Source: Arthrobacter sp. efr-133-R2A-120 (GTDB lineage: Bacteria; Actinomycetota; Actinomycetes; Actinomycetales; Micrococcaceae). Taken from it: 64,000 nt of DNA. Location of the stretch: the NCBI RefSeq assembly GCF_030209835.1, contig NZ_JARVRF010000001.1, positions 1-64,000 of the forward strand. Reading direction: 5' to 3'. The notes under the pieces are model-generated. The model saw only the letters and a list, made by a program, of their open reading frames with translations. It did not search any database and had not been told where the DNA came from. Positions within the stretch are counted from its first letter, which is position 1, and the number at the start of each line of letters is the position of its first letter. Positions 46,266 through 55,453 of the stretch are shown here, piece by piece. Both the position numbers and the translations under genes were made by a program.

Positions 46266-46648
46266 GGGGGAGATGTCCCCGGCAGCGGGGAGGTGTCGCT
46301 AGTGCAACGGCTACTCAGTGTGTGTCCGATTGAGGTATACCCCAAACTGACGTCAGGACAGCGATCTGGAATCATGTCAGGCTAGGGTGGTCTAAATAGT
46401 TTATTGACACTCGGTGTCGGGGGTCTTAGGGCTCAAACTGACAGTTTTGTGTCTTTTTCCCGAGTCGTCTGCACGACCACTTCACGTCCCTTTTGTGGAA
46501 CCTGCACTGGGACGCTCCTGTGACCCCGGGTTGGAACCTCACGATCGGTCTAGTCAGCTGCTCCACGGTTGAGGGTATGCGGCGGGGGCCACGGTCTTGG
46601 CGCCGGCGCTGACCGAGCCCGGGTCGTCAGCCCACGCGGATGCCATTG

Positions 46649-47866
46649 TCAGCGAGGAACTCGCGGGAACGGCCCCATCTGGCGGTCGGTGGAGAAGGCG
46701 TACCACTGTTCGCTAAGGTTCTCGCCGTGGACGATGTCGCGGAACCGGAAGAAGGCACCTTTGCCCTCGATCGCCCGCTCCAGCCGCTCCCGGAGGGCGT
46801 CATTGTGCTGCCGCTCGGCGAAGGCCGCCATGTCCCTCCCGCCGTTCCGCGGACCGGTGCGGTGGAGTCGAAGCCAACGCTCCGGCTCCTCCTCCACGTC
46901 GATGGCGGCGTCCTCCCCGACGATCATCGGGTCAGTGGCGCCGTCGTCGTAGACTTGCCCGGTGTGTAGGTCGAGGTAGCCACCGGTCGACAGCTCGGGA
47001 TCCCCTTCCAACACGGTGCTGAGCATGTCCAGGTCTACTGGCACCACTTTGCCTGTCAGCGGCTCGCGGCGCAGAGCGGCTAGAAGGTCCTCAGCCAGGA
47101 TCCGGTCCCCGGCGCCGTCGCGCCACGTCAGCCGGTTGATAACCGAGAGTGCCACCGGCTCGGCTTCCTGTCGTCTTTGCTCCAGCGCCATCGAGATGCC
47201 GGCCCCCACCTGTTGCAGAGCGTCATCGATGTCGGGCCCGGTCACCGCCGCGAGGAAGCGGGCCGCATCTGGCGCCGCGATGGCTTCACGCAGCTCGGAC
47301 AGGTCGAGGGGCATCTGCACTTGTGCGGGCCAGGCGTGCAGCAGCATCGGGTGCGGCCGGCTCGGTTTCCCCGGGGCCGGGCTCTCGCCGTCGTCGGCGG
47401 CCCACCGGCGCCCGTACTGGTCCGGGATGCTGCCCCAGCCCCAGTACGGCAGGGGGGCATCAGGGCGGATACCCAATACCTCAAGCGGGTCGACCTTTAC
47501 CTCCCCGACCACGCATCGGTGTGTCCAGGCGTCACCGAGGTCGTACGTGAACTGAAACTCAGCCCCCGGCTCCAGCGTCCGGGTGACCTTGGCAGTAGCG
47601 ATGTCGATTGGCGCCATGATCGGGCCGTGGATCGATCCGGCGATCTCGGTTCCGGTCTCTTCGTCGGTGATCATCCGGCCGTCAGCCAGAGTGAACATTG
47701 ACAGGTGTGAGCGGTCCCATCGGGCGAAGGCATCGTTGATGGCGTTGGCGAGATCCATGAAGGTGTGCGAGGGGCCGACCGCGAACATGCGCCCGGGCCA
47801 GGGCCACAGCTCCTCGCCACGACCGCCGAGCAGTTCCACCGTCAGCGACAACCAAGTTCGTGCCAT
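46649..47866 (-). CDS. pRiA4b ORF-3-like domain fused to UPF0158-like domain
   Basis: 405-residue protein. Residues 1-~200 carry the pRiA4b ORF-3 pattern (FQFTYDLGDAWTHRCVV near 103-119; LANAINDAFARWDRSHL). Residues ~260-400 resemble UPF0158, with YLDLHTGQVYDD, a middle with Arg-Trp, and LRERLERAIEGKGAFFRFRDI. Start 47866 chosen because upstream sequence looks unrelated. The fusion suggests both families share a pathway; function unknown. Confidence 0.7.
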   Translation of the reverse strand: MARTWLSLTVELLGGRGEELWPWPGRMFAVGPSHTFMDLANAINDAFARWDRSHLSMFTLADGRMITDEETGTEIAGSIHGPIMAPIDIATAKVTRTLEPGAEFQFTYDLGDAWTHRCVVGEVKVDPLEVLGIRPDAPLPYWGWGSIPDQYGRRWAADDGESPAPGKPSRPHPMLLHAWPAQVQMPLDLSELREAIAAPDAARFLAAVTGPDIDDALQQVGAGISMALEQRRQEAEPVALSVINRLTWRDGAGDRILAEDLLAALRREPLTGKVVPVDLDMLSTVLEGDPELSTGGYLDLHTGQVYDDGATDPMIVGEDAAIDVEEEPERWLRLHRTGPRNGGRDMAAFAERQHNDALRERLERAIEGKGAFFRFRDIVHGENLSEQWYAFSTDRQMGPFPRVPR

Positions 47867-48126
47867 ACCCCAAGGATGGCACGCCGCGGCGGTGCCGTAG
47901 TCGCGTGACTGCAGGGCCCGGGCGCCGGCATCCCACAAGAGGGCCCTGTTCCGCGACAAGGATGAGCGAAAACCTATGCACGGGCTTGAATGCGATGATG
48001 TGCCTGCGATCCGGCTCTATCGTGGCTCTCTGCTGTCCCGTTTTGCCAAGCGTCCCTCAGCGGGCGACCCGCGCCGCAACAAGATGCTCACTGAAGGCTG
48101 TCGAGCGGCACGGAGCGGCTCTATCA

Positions 48127-49206
48127 TTAGCTGACGTTCATGGCGGAGACGCTGAGTATTGCGCTCAGCGCCAGCTCCGGTACAGCTTTGATTGCTTCAT
48201 TGAGAATGTATTCGATTGGGACTGCACTTGGATCTTCTGAGACCGATGTCAGTTTCAACCAGACATTTGGCTCGTACCTGGCAAGACGAGAGAGCGTAAA
48301 CAGCACGGCCCACCACAACAAAAATGGGTGGGCAGGTAGGTTCGAGTCGTCCAACTTCGGGTACACGGAGAGGATGCCGCGGTATTCGGTCGCGCGTCCG
48401 GCCAATGCCGCCTTCTCCGATTCCGGGGCAGATTTCGGGAAAGCGGTCGGAACGTGGAGCCAGGTCTCAGAGCCGTAGGAGCCGCGCTGGTATGGGATCC
48501 TGCCCGCTGGATCCGGAAGGCGCCATCCCGCCAGAGAAGGATAGGGCTCAAGGTGCTTCCGGAGTAGCTGGTGCTCTTCTTCGATCTCCTCCCCGGGGAT
48601 CACATCGCGGCCTACGGAAGGATCCTTGACGCTCACTTGCAGGCCGACAGGCAGCGGGTAGAGGCGTCCCCTTGCGCACTCCGAACCCCGCATAATGTGC
48701 GGCGCCTCCGGCTCAAGTATGAGCCGTTGCAGGCCGGCGTCTCCGGGTAGCGCGAATCGCTCTGCATCGGGCAGTAGACCCCAGATATCGCCCAGGGGGA
48801 GTTCCTGGCTCATGGGCGAGGCCTTCAGTGCCTTGGCTACCACCGGGAACGCACCTTTGCCCCCGCCGCGGACGGGTACTTGGGCGAGACCTTGGGAGGC
48901 AGCCCCGTTGAGCTGATCGCTAATGCCGTGCCCGCTAAGTCGGTACTCACTGTTGTCGAGTTCCGTTGAGGCGGCAGCGATGGCCCGGCCAAGCTGTGAC
49001 AAACCGTAAAAGAGCAATATGGGCTGGGTTGCCGTGCCGACGGTCGAACCGGCGGTGAACAGCTGTTCCGCCTGTTCCAGGGCAGCATTGAACGTATTCT
49101 GACGGTCGCCTTTCGCAGCTCGGCCTATCTTCTGAGAACGGAGCGCCCGTAGTTGCTGCCAGATCTGCTTGATCGGAACGGCCTGAAGATCCGCGTATGT
49201 CGTCAT
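48127..49206 (-). CDS. YaaC-like protein
   Basis: 359-residue protein of the YaaC type. Key family-like stretches are RQNTFNAALEQAEQLF, PILLFYGLSQLGRAIAAAS (~62-80) and YRLSGHGI followed by a Gly-rich segment, plus a C-terminal LLWWAVLFTLSRLARYEP. Role unknown; YaaC-like genes occur near mobile and defence genes as far as I recall. Stands alone between IS-like debris and the membrane-protein gene. Confidence 0.7.
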   Translation of the reverse strand: MTTYADLQAVPIKQIWQQLRALRSQKIGRAAKGDRQNTFNAALEQAEQLFTAGSTVGTATQPILLFYGLSQLGRAIAAASTELDNSEYRLSGHGISDQLNGAASQGLAQVPVRGGGKGAFPVVAKALKASPMSQELPLGDIWGLLPDAERFALPGDAGLQRLILEPEAPHIMRGSECARGRLYPLPVGLQVSVKDPSVGRDVIPGEEIEEEHQLLRKHLEPYPSLAGWRLPDPAGRIPYQRGSYGSETWLHVPTAFPKSAPESEKAALAGRATEYRGILSVYPKLDDSNLPAHPFLLWWAVLFTLSRLARYEPNVWLKLTSVSEDPSAVPIEYILNEAIKAVPELALSAILSVSAMNVS

Positions 49207-49353
49207 TCAGGAAGACTATGCGCCAGATGCTGCGCGCCGCGAGACTCTTCCTTGCCCGGCGGGTAATCCGTTGCCCTCGGGCGAACCGTCATCCCGAGGG
49301 GATTACTTGGCTCACGGGTCCTCCGTCAGGTTCGGGTACACCCCTGGCTGACA

Positions 49354-50220
49354 TCAGTTGGCTACCGGTACTTGCGGCAGATTAGGTACCGGGCTCTCAG
49401 GGTCGCCAGGACGGCGTAGGAATTTGTTGTAGTACTCGGCATGAGACTTAGTCCCGACGTCAACCAGGCGCGCGAGGGTTCTGGCCTCGCGCAAGAAGCT
49501 GGCGGCATTCTTCCGCGCAGCGTCATCAGAGCGGGCATACGCGACAATCTGGGAGGACATGATCTGGACGCTGCTTAGGACTTTGACCATCTGATCCCGG
49601 ATGTCTACGAAGGTTCCCGGGGGTCGCGTTTCTGGCGGATTTTCCGCGTAGCTGACGGTTAACTCGAGGTAGAACCGCGCCCTGTTTTCTAGGTCGCGGA
49701 CCCAGCGCAGAAATTCCTCAATGACTGCATCATCGTCCTCATTGAGGTCAAGCCGGAGCCGTTCGAATCCGACCCGCAGGTCGGCGCACAACGTCTGGAG
49801 GGCATCACGGGTTGACTCAACGTTACTTACCACGACTCCGGAATCTGTCTTGCTCATCCGGACTCTTCCCACTGCATCCTGAATGCCCTGGAGCGTGCGC
49901 AGCACTTCGGCGGCCGCGGCATGCTCGCGGGCCCGCGCATTCTCCCGCCGCTGCGTCCGAAGCTGTTCATGGATGCTGGCATTTTGTGCCTTCACGGTGA
50001 AGTAGACGACCAAGAGGGCGACCAGCGCCCCAATGATGGCGCTTACCAGCCCGTCTAGCAAAGTGTGCATCCACGAGCTGTTTCCGGCCGCGTTCAGGGA
50101 ACCGCTTATATCTCCGAACCATCGGCCCAGGACGCTGAAGGCTTGCCCCGCCCAAGATGTAGCGGCATCGGTCGAAGGCTCCGCGGGAGCGCTGGGTGAG
50201 GAGGACGGTGAAAGTAACAC
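49354..50220 (-). CDS. Single-pass membrane protein with coiled coil
   Basis: 288-residue protein (start uncertain: GTG 50220 is the most sensible). One membrane helix, LVSAIIGALVALLVVYFTV, at about residues 57-75 is followed by a long Arg/Glu-rich coiled coil and a helical cytoplasmic domain. No family recognised. It ends the minus-strand block before the CRISPR operon; 50221-50789 holds no gene except a 10-bp palindrome TGTCTAGACA at 50703-50712. Confidence 0.55.
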   Translation of the reverse strand: MLLSPSSSPSAPAEPSTDAATSWAGQAFSVLGRWFGDISGSLNAAGNSSWMHTLLDGLVSAIIGALVALLVVYFTVKAQNASIHEQLRTQRRENARAREHAAAAEVLRTLQGIQDAVGRVRMSKTDSGVVVSNVESTRDALQTLCADLRVGFERLRLDLNEDDDAVIEEFLRWVRDLENRARFYLELTVSYAENPPETRPPGTFVDIRDQMVKVLSSVQIMSSQIVAYARSDDAARKNAASFLREARTLARLVDVGTKSHAEYYNKFLRRPGDPESPVPNLPQVPVAN

Positions 50221-50789
50221 ACTGAGGATCTTATCGGGCCCTCGTGCTGATGGTTGTTGCACGCGACATCGAACAAAACGACGACAGGTGCGGACGACTT
50301 CGAGCGCTTCCGTGTCAGGAGTCGCCTGCACCAGCCCAGTACTTCCGCAGGATCCAGTGCAGAGGACTTCTGAAACTGACAATCCGGATCCCGCGAGGGA
50401 GTGTCCCAACTATGGTGACTTGGTTCCAAGGAAGTGGAACGCCACAAGTCGACCGTGCGCCGGCCGCGTGCCCGCCGGCTCCCGAAGCGTGTCGCGTTCT
50501 GCCGGAGCGCACCGGGCATAGTCTCGCTCTACAACTCCGCCGTGAGATCTCCCGGCCATCACGGTCATTTTGTCGGCGCCCACATCTAGCATCGGTTGGG
50601 TAAGCGGAAGCAGCCCAGGAGGGGAAGGGAGACGGCAGGCGGCTGCTCTCCGGCAGGCTGCCAACCCTTTCGACACGTGGCCGCTGATGATCGTCCATCG
50701 AATGTCTAGACAGGTTTGAAGTTTAGAGTCTCCACAGCAGTACCGTCCGATGCTCGCCGCACTGCCCAGTCCAACGTTTGGGGAACCGC

Positions 50790-52325
50790 ATGACAGAAAC
50801 CGACACCCACGGCTGCACGCTCACGAGGATTCCATGGATCAAGACTTCGGCCGGGTCGATGACAGTCCGCGATGCCCTCCTGACGGCCCACGAAACGGGC
50901 GGGCTCGACGCCAGTCTCAACGGCATCCAGGCCGGCGCCCATATCCGCTATCTGACCGCGGTGGCAGCCCTGGTAATCCGGTACCAGGGCAAACCTGGCG
51001 CACATTTCCATGCCGACGCTGTTGATCAGGCACTTGCCCTGCTCGCCCCTGCCAGCAACATAGCGGACCCTGTCCGGCCGTTCCTCCAGATCCCCGCCGG
51101 CCCGGAAGCACCCAAGGCCGGCAAGGACGCCCCGGTGAAGAAACTGCTGCCGTGGATGCCGGCTGACCGGGCCGAGAACTTCTGGTCAGACAGCGCCCTG
51201 CCCGAAGCGCTCTCTCCCGCCGATGCCGTCCTGGCCCTCGTGGTGCACCACCACTACTCATTCGGCGGGAACAACAAGCTCGAGGGCCGCGCCTGCGCGA
51301 ACGGATCCCCCGGCATCCGGTACCCGGGCGTTGGCTACACTGCCACCGAAGTGCTCTGGAACGGGAAAAGCCTTTTCGAAACCATCCTGCTGAACACTCC
51401 CAAGTCCTGGGCCGACGGGGCAGGACTGCCGGCGTGGGCGGATCCGGCATGCAAGGTCTCCGGCAGTGGCGCCGGCAAACCGGAACACCCGCTATGGCGG
51501 GCCACCTGGGGCTCCAACACAGCCTTGTGCCGCTGGGAAGAGACCGGCATGACCGCCGTGTCCACCGGCGGGTCACCGCACATGCCTCCGAGCATGGGCG
51601 CAGGCAAGGTGGCCGCGAAGACCTGGTGGGATACCAGGAACACGGAAGACACCTTCTATCTCTACGTGGACACCGAAAAGAAGAACGCCAAGGGCATCGT
51701 CCTGTCATCAGAACGCAAGGCCCAGCGGCTCGACTTCGGTCACAGCACCACCGACCTTGCCGTGGAGTGGAACTCCAAGAACCTCTCCTCCGCTGTCCGC
51801 AGCCGCTCCAAAGGCACGGTGATCACGGCGGAGGATGAGAACCAGATCATGTTCCTGCGGCATCTGGTCGAAGGCAGCGCCTCGTCACCCGTCGTCCGAA
51901 GGACCGAGGTGCTCGTGGCCTCGCCGAAAAAGTGGATCATCGACGAAGACCGGGCCGACGCCGTCGCCGACGCTTCACGGCTGGTCAAGGCCGCCTGCGC
52001 AGAGGTCTGCAAACCGTTCACGGAAAAAGGGCGCCTCACCGCCATCCGCGACCGCCGCACGGATGTTGAAACAGCCTTCTGGCAGAAGGTCGCCAAGCCG
52101 TTCGAGCAATTCATCATCAACGGCTCCGGTGACTTCGTCGATCCGGCCGTGTGGCCGAATGTGCGGGCAGCCGCCCTCGCGGCCTTCGACGAAGTCACGG
52201 CATCGGCCCCCGTCGCCAAGCTAGCACCGTTCATCATGACCGCTCGCAACAGGGTGGCCTGGAACATTACACAGGCTCTGGGCCTGGCCCCGCCGAAGAC
52301 GAGCACCACAAGGAACGAAAGGTGA
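50790..52325 (+). CDS. cas8e: Type I-E Cascade large subunit Cas8e
   Basis: 511-residue Cse1/CasA protein that recognises the PAM and recruits Cas3. The length is normal for Cas8e. N-terminal WIKTSAGSMTVRDALLTAHE and the LLPWMPADRAENFW, GIRYPGVGYTATEVLWN and PLWRATWG segments match the family pattern; the C-terminal four-helix region begins around residue 380. The ATG at 50790 has GGGGA five bases upstream. First gene of a six-gene operon that lacks cas1 and cas2. Confidence 0.9.
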   Translation: MTETDTHGCTLTRIPWIKTSAGSMTVRDALLTAHETGGLDASLNGIQAGAHIRYLTAVAALVIRYQGKPGAHFHADAVDQALALLAPASNIADPVRPFLQIPAGPEAPKAGKDAPVKKLLPWMPADRAENFWSDSALPEALSPADAVLALVVHHHYSFGGNNKLEGRACANGSPGIRYPGVGYTATEVLWNGKSLFETILLNTPKSWADGAGLPAWADPACKVSGSGAGKPEHPLWRATWGSNTALCRWEETGMTAVSTGGSPHMPPSMGAGKVAAKTWWDTRNTEDTFYLYVDTEKKNAKGIVLSSERKAQRLDFGHSTTDLAVEWNSKNLSSAVRSRSKGTVITAEDENQIMFLRHLVEGSASSPVVRRTEVLVASPKKWIIDEDRADAVADASRLVKAACAEVCKPFTEKGRLTAIRDRRTDVETAFWQKVAKPFEQFIINGSGDFVDPAVWPNVRAAALAAFDEVTASAPVAKLAPFIMTARNRVAWNITQALGLAPPKTSTTRNER

Positions 52326-52371
52326 GCCGTTGAAACATCCCGCAGCCACCACCGATCAAGGAGGCACCGGC

Positions 52372-52941
52372 ATGGCCGAAGCGCAGGATCCACTGAATGC
52401 CCTGATGGGCCAGACACTCGCCAGACGAAAGTCAGACCCCCGGTTCCGCTCCAGTGTCGCGCGCGGACTCGACCAGGCGACGGAGCACTACGCCTACCCG
52501 TGGGTGCTCGGGTTCGTCGAAGAGCCCCGCGACAAGACCGCATATCTGCGGGCTGCAGGGCTGGCGGCTGCCTACCCTGATGTCAAGCACGGGCAACGGG
52601 TGCCGCTGGGCGCCTCGCTCAAGAAGCTGAGCATCAGCCGTTCCAAGGACGCGACGCTGGACCCGGCCAAGCCGGACCTCATCGCTGCACGGCTCGCCAC
52701 CTTCCACGAGCAGGACCTCGAGGCCGCGGTGTCCACGATCCGGCGCTTCCTGGATCTGGCGCGCGGCACGGAAATCGTCTTCGACTTCTACGCCATCGCC
52801 GGTCTCATCACCCGCTGGGGCAACGGATTCACCGACGCCTCACAGTCCGTACGCGCCCGAACGATCGGCGACTACTACGGCGCCTGGACCAACGACAACA
52901 TCATGCCCGCGGACACCACCGACACGAACCAGGAGCTCTAA
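52372..52941 (+). CDS. cse2: Type I-E Cascade small subunit Cse2
   Basis: 189-residue helical small subunit (Cas11e) that stabilises the crRNA-target hybrid in two copies. Typical features are DPRFRSSVARGLDQATEHYAY near residues 22-42 and FDFYAIAGLITRWG near 141-154. An AGGAGG site precedes ATG 52372, giving a 46-base gap from cas8e. It is two bases upstream of cas7e. Confidence 0.85.
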   Translation: MAEAQDPLNALMGQTLARRKSDPRFRSSVARGLDQATEHYAYPWVLGFVEEPRDKTAYLRAAGLAAAYPDVKHGQRVPLGASLKKLSISRSKDATLDPAKPDLIAARLATFHEQDLEAAVSTIRRFLDLARGTEIVFDFYAIAGLITRWGNGFTDASQSVRARTIGDYYGAWTNDNIMPADTTDTNQEL

Positions 52942-52942
52942 C

Positions 52943-54076
52943 TTGAAAAACCTCACCCTGCACATCGTCAACACCATCCCGTGGAGCAACCTGAACCGTG
53001 ACGACTCCGGCACCCCGAAGCGGGCCGTCATCGGCGGGGTACTCCGCGGCATGCTCTCCAGCCAGTCCATCAAGCGCGCCGCGCGCACCGACTACGAGGT
53101 CCGCTCCCTGGACCGGTCGGTCCGCTCAACCAACCTTGCCGCCCTGGTGTCGGACCGCGCCCAGGTGATCAACCCGGACCTCGATCCCAAGACCGCCCTC
53201 CGGGACGCCAAGAAGCTCGTGTCCGGCCTGGTCAAGTCCTCGGCCGCAGACGAAGGGGCAGCCGAATCCTCAGAAGCCGTGAAGGAATCCGGCATCAGCT
53301 CCTGGCTGAGCATGGAAGAGATCGAAACCGCCGCGGCCGCCGTCGCGACCGGCGCCGTGACAGTCCGGAAGGAACCGACCGCCGCGCAGAAGAAGAAGAA
53401 CGAGGAAGGCGCGGAGGTTGCGATTGACTTCGTGGAGCCTGGCCTCACGGGATCCTTGTCCATCGCCGCGTTCGGCCGCATGTTCGCCTCCGCCCCGCAA
53501 GCCAGCACCGCGGCGGCCATCGCGGTCAGCCCGGCGATGTCCGTGCACAAGGTCGTCATCGAAACCGACTACTTCTCCACCGTCGATGACAGCCCGAGCG
53601 AGGCCCAGGGCAAGGGAGCTTCCTTCCTCGGCGTCGCGTCCCACACCTCCGGGGTGTTCTACCGCACCGTCACCATCGACCGCGAACAGCTCAAGACCAA
53701 CTGGACCGGCCTGGACTCGTCGACAGCACGGGAGCAGCTGGAGCTCATGGTTCACGCCCTCATCTACAAGCTGCCCGCCGGCAAGAAGAACGCCACCGCA
53801 CCGTACGTCGCCCCGCTGGCTGTCCTGGCCGAGGAGCAGTCCTACCGGCTCGCCTACGACTTCGAGACCCCCGTCCTGCCCGGTGACGACGGCGGCTACG
53901 CTGCCGCCGCGGTGCGGCGCCTCGCCGAAGCACGCGAGGCGGCCCTGGCCTTCGACGGCGGAAACTTCGGTTCCGCACGCGTTGCGGGCACCGTCGAAGG
54001 GCTGGAGGCCTTCAAGGCCGACAAGACGGACGTCGAGGGTCTCGTGGGCAGCATCGTGGACTGGATCCTTGAATGA
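52943..54076 (+). CDS. cas7e: Type I-E Cascade backbone subunit Cas7e
   Basis: 377-residue Cse4/CasC protein forming the six-copy backbone on the crRNA. Starts TTG with AGGAG upstream: LHIVNTIPWSNLNRDDSGTPK and MLSSQSIKRAARTDYEVR are the canonical N-terminal Cas7e motifs. An inserted acidic/lysine stretch (about residues 135-160) resembles the thumb region. The stop overlaps cas5e by ATGA. Confidence 0.92.
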   Translation: MKNLTLHIVNTIPWSNLNRDDSGTPKRAVIGGVLRGMLSSQSIKRAARTDYEVRSLDRSVRSTNLAALVSDRAQVINPDLDPKTALRDAKKLVSGLVKSSAADEGAAESSEAVKESGISSWLSMEEIETAAAAVATGAVTVRKEPTAAQKKKNEEGAEVAIDFVEPGLTGSLSIAAFGRMFASAPQASTAAAIAVSPAMSVHKVVIETDYFSTVDDSPSEAQGKGASFLGVASHTSGVFYRTVTIDREQLKTNWTGLDSSTAREQLELMVHALIYKLPAGKKNATAPYVAPLAVLAEEQSYRLAYDFETPVLPGDDGGYAAAAVRRLAEAREAALAFDGGNFGSARVAGTVEGLEAFKADKTDVEGLVGSIVDWILE

Positions 54077-54750
54077 GCAGCCTGTACCTGCGGTTCGCCG
54101 GTCCCTACCAGTCCTGGGCCGGCGCCCGGGCCAGCGGCAACCACGTCAACACCGCGGACATCCCGACCCGCAGCGGTATCACCGGCCTGATCGCGGCCGC
54201 GCTCGGGGCCCGGCGCGGGGAATGGCCCGGGTGGCTGGAGGAGCTCGAGATCGAGGTGCGGGTGGATAACCCGGGCCGGATCGAAAAAGACTTCCAGACC
54301 ATCAATCCGCGCCCCGAAGCGCAGGTCTTCATCGAACGCATCTGGGCTGCCTCCGCGCAGAAAGGCAACGCCCCGGCGTCCTTCACCCCCGATGCGCAAA
54401 AGGGCACCTCGATCGTCCGGCGGACCTACCTGGCCGGGGCCGAGTTTATCGTCAGGGTCGGCCATCCGGAGCGGATCGGTGAACTGGCAGCCGCGTTCGC
54501 CGGGCCGGGCTTCAGCCCGTATCTGGGACGGAAGGCATTCGCCCCGGCGTTCCCGCTCCTGCTGGGAATCGGCGAGGACGGACTGCTGACGGAAGCTCCG
54601 TGCGGATCGGTCAGCCCCGGTTTGCACATTCTCGACGGCCGGGACAACAGCTACCCGGACGGCACGCCGACGGTGACGTGCGAGGCTCCCGATGTCCGTC
54701 TCGAATGGTGGTCGTCCCGGACGTCCATTCCAGCCCGCACCGCCCCGTAG
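54073..54750 (+). CDS. cas5e: Type I-E Cascade subunit Cas5e
   Basis: 225-residue RAMP protein capping the 5' handle of the crRNA. YLRFAGPYQSWAGARASGN at residues ~4-22 and IPTRSGITGLIAAALG at ~33-48 are hallmark Cas5e sequences; YLGRKAFAPAFPL near 151-163 follows. ATGA overlap with cas7e; 77 bases separate it from cas6e. Confidence 0.92.
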   Translation: MSSLYLRFAGPYQSWAGARASGNHVNTADIPTRSGITGLIAAALGARRGEWPGWLEELEIEVRVDNPGRIEKDFQTINPRPEAQVFIERIWAASAQKGNAPASFTPDAQKGTSIVRRTYLAGAEFIVRVGHPERIGELAAAFAGPGFSPYLGRKAFAPAFPLLLGIGEDGLLTEAPCGSVSPGLHILDGRDNSYPDGTPTVTCEAPDVRLEWWSSRTSIPARTAP

Positions 54751-54827
54751 AAGAACACCGTCCCCGGCCCCCGGGGGAATTCAAACGACCCCCCACCATC
54801 TCCGCACCAGACAGAGGATCGAACACC

Positions 54828-55451
54828 ATGAGCACCTTTCTTACCATGGCCCCGCTCCACACGGTCTTCAGCGGCCGGCACGGACGCCCCGGACCGCGCG
54901 CGCTGAATGATCCACAGGAGCTCCACCGTACCGTCATGCACATGTTCGGCCACGTCGGCGGCGAGAGCCCCCGCGCCGCCGCGGGCATCATTTTCCGTGT
55001 CGAACCCGCCGCGCCGGGCTTCCCTGGAGCACTGCTGATCCGCTCCGCACAGAAACCCCTGGGGACACTTGAAGGCATGATCGTTCGTGAAGAAGGGGAA
55101 GCCCCGGCTTTAGGGACCCCGGTGGCCTTCCGGCTCGCCGTCAACGCCGTCCGCCGGCAAAAAGGCGGGGGAGTGGTGCCCGTCCCCCGCGATGACGCAC
55201 CCGTGGAGGGCTACGACACGATGACCGACTGGGTCAGCGGCAAGCTCGCGGGTGTGCTTCGCGACGTTGACCTGATCAACCATGACCGGAACGTGCTCGG
55301 CGACCGCACCGGAAGGCCCGTCCAGACGGACCTCGTCGACGGGTTCGGCATCGTCGAAGACCCCGCACAACTGGCCACACTGATGGTCGGCGGCGTCGGC
55401 CGGGCCAAGAACTACGGCTGCGGACTCCTCACCGTCAAAGCCATCGGCTGA
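54828..55451 (+). CDS. cas6e: Type I-E pre-crRNA endonuclease Cas6e
   Basis: 207-residue RAMP endonuclease that cleaves within the repeat hairpin. The N-terminus contains DPQELHRTVMHMF with the conserved His at about residue 33; the C-terminus has the Gly-rich loop GVGRAKNYGCGLLTVK. ATG 54828 has AGAGGA upstream; a longer frame through cas5e is filler. Two bases before cas3. Confidence 0.9.
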   Translation: MSTFLTMAPLHTVFSGRHGRPGPRALNDPQELHRTVMHMFGHVGGESPRAAAGIIFRVEPAAPGFPGALLIRSAQKPLGTLEGMIVREEGEAPALGTPVAFRLAVNAVRRQKGGGVVPVPRDDAPVEGYDTMTDWVSGKLAGVLRDVDLINHDRNVLGDRTGRPVQTDLVDGFGIVEDPAQLATLMVGGVGRAKNYGCGLLTVKAIG

Positions 55452-55453
55452 CC

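Noticed and set aside
53418..54269. 283-residue frame in another phase of cas7e-cas5e
   Set aside because: Arg/Pro/Ser-rich shadow of two well-supported cas genes.
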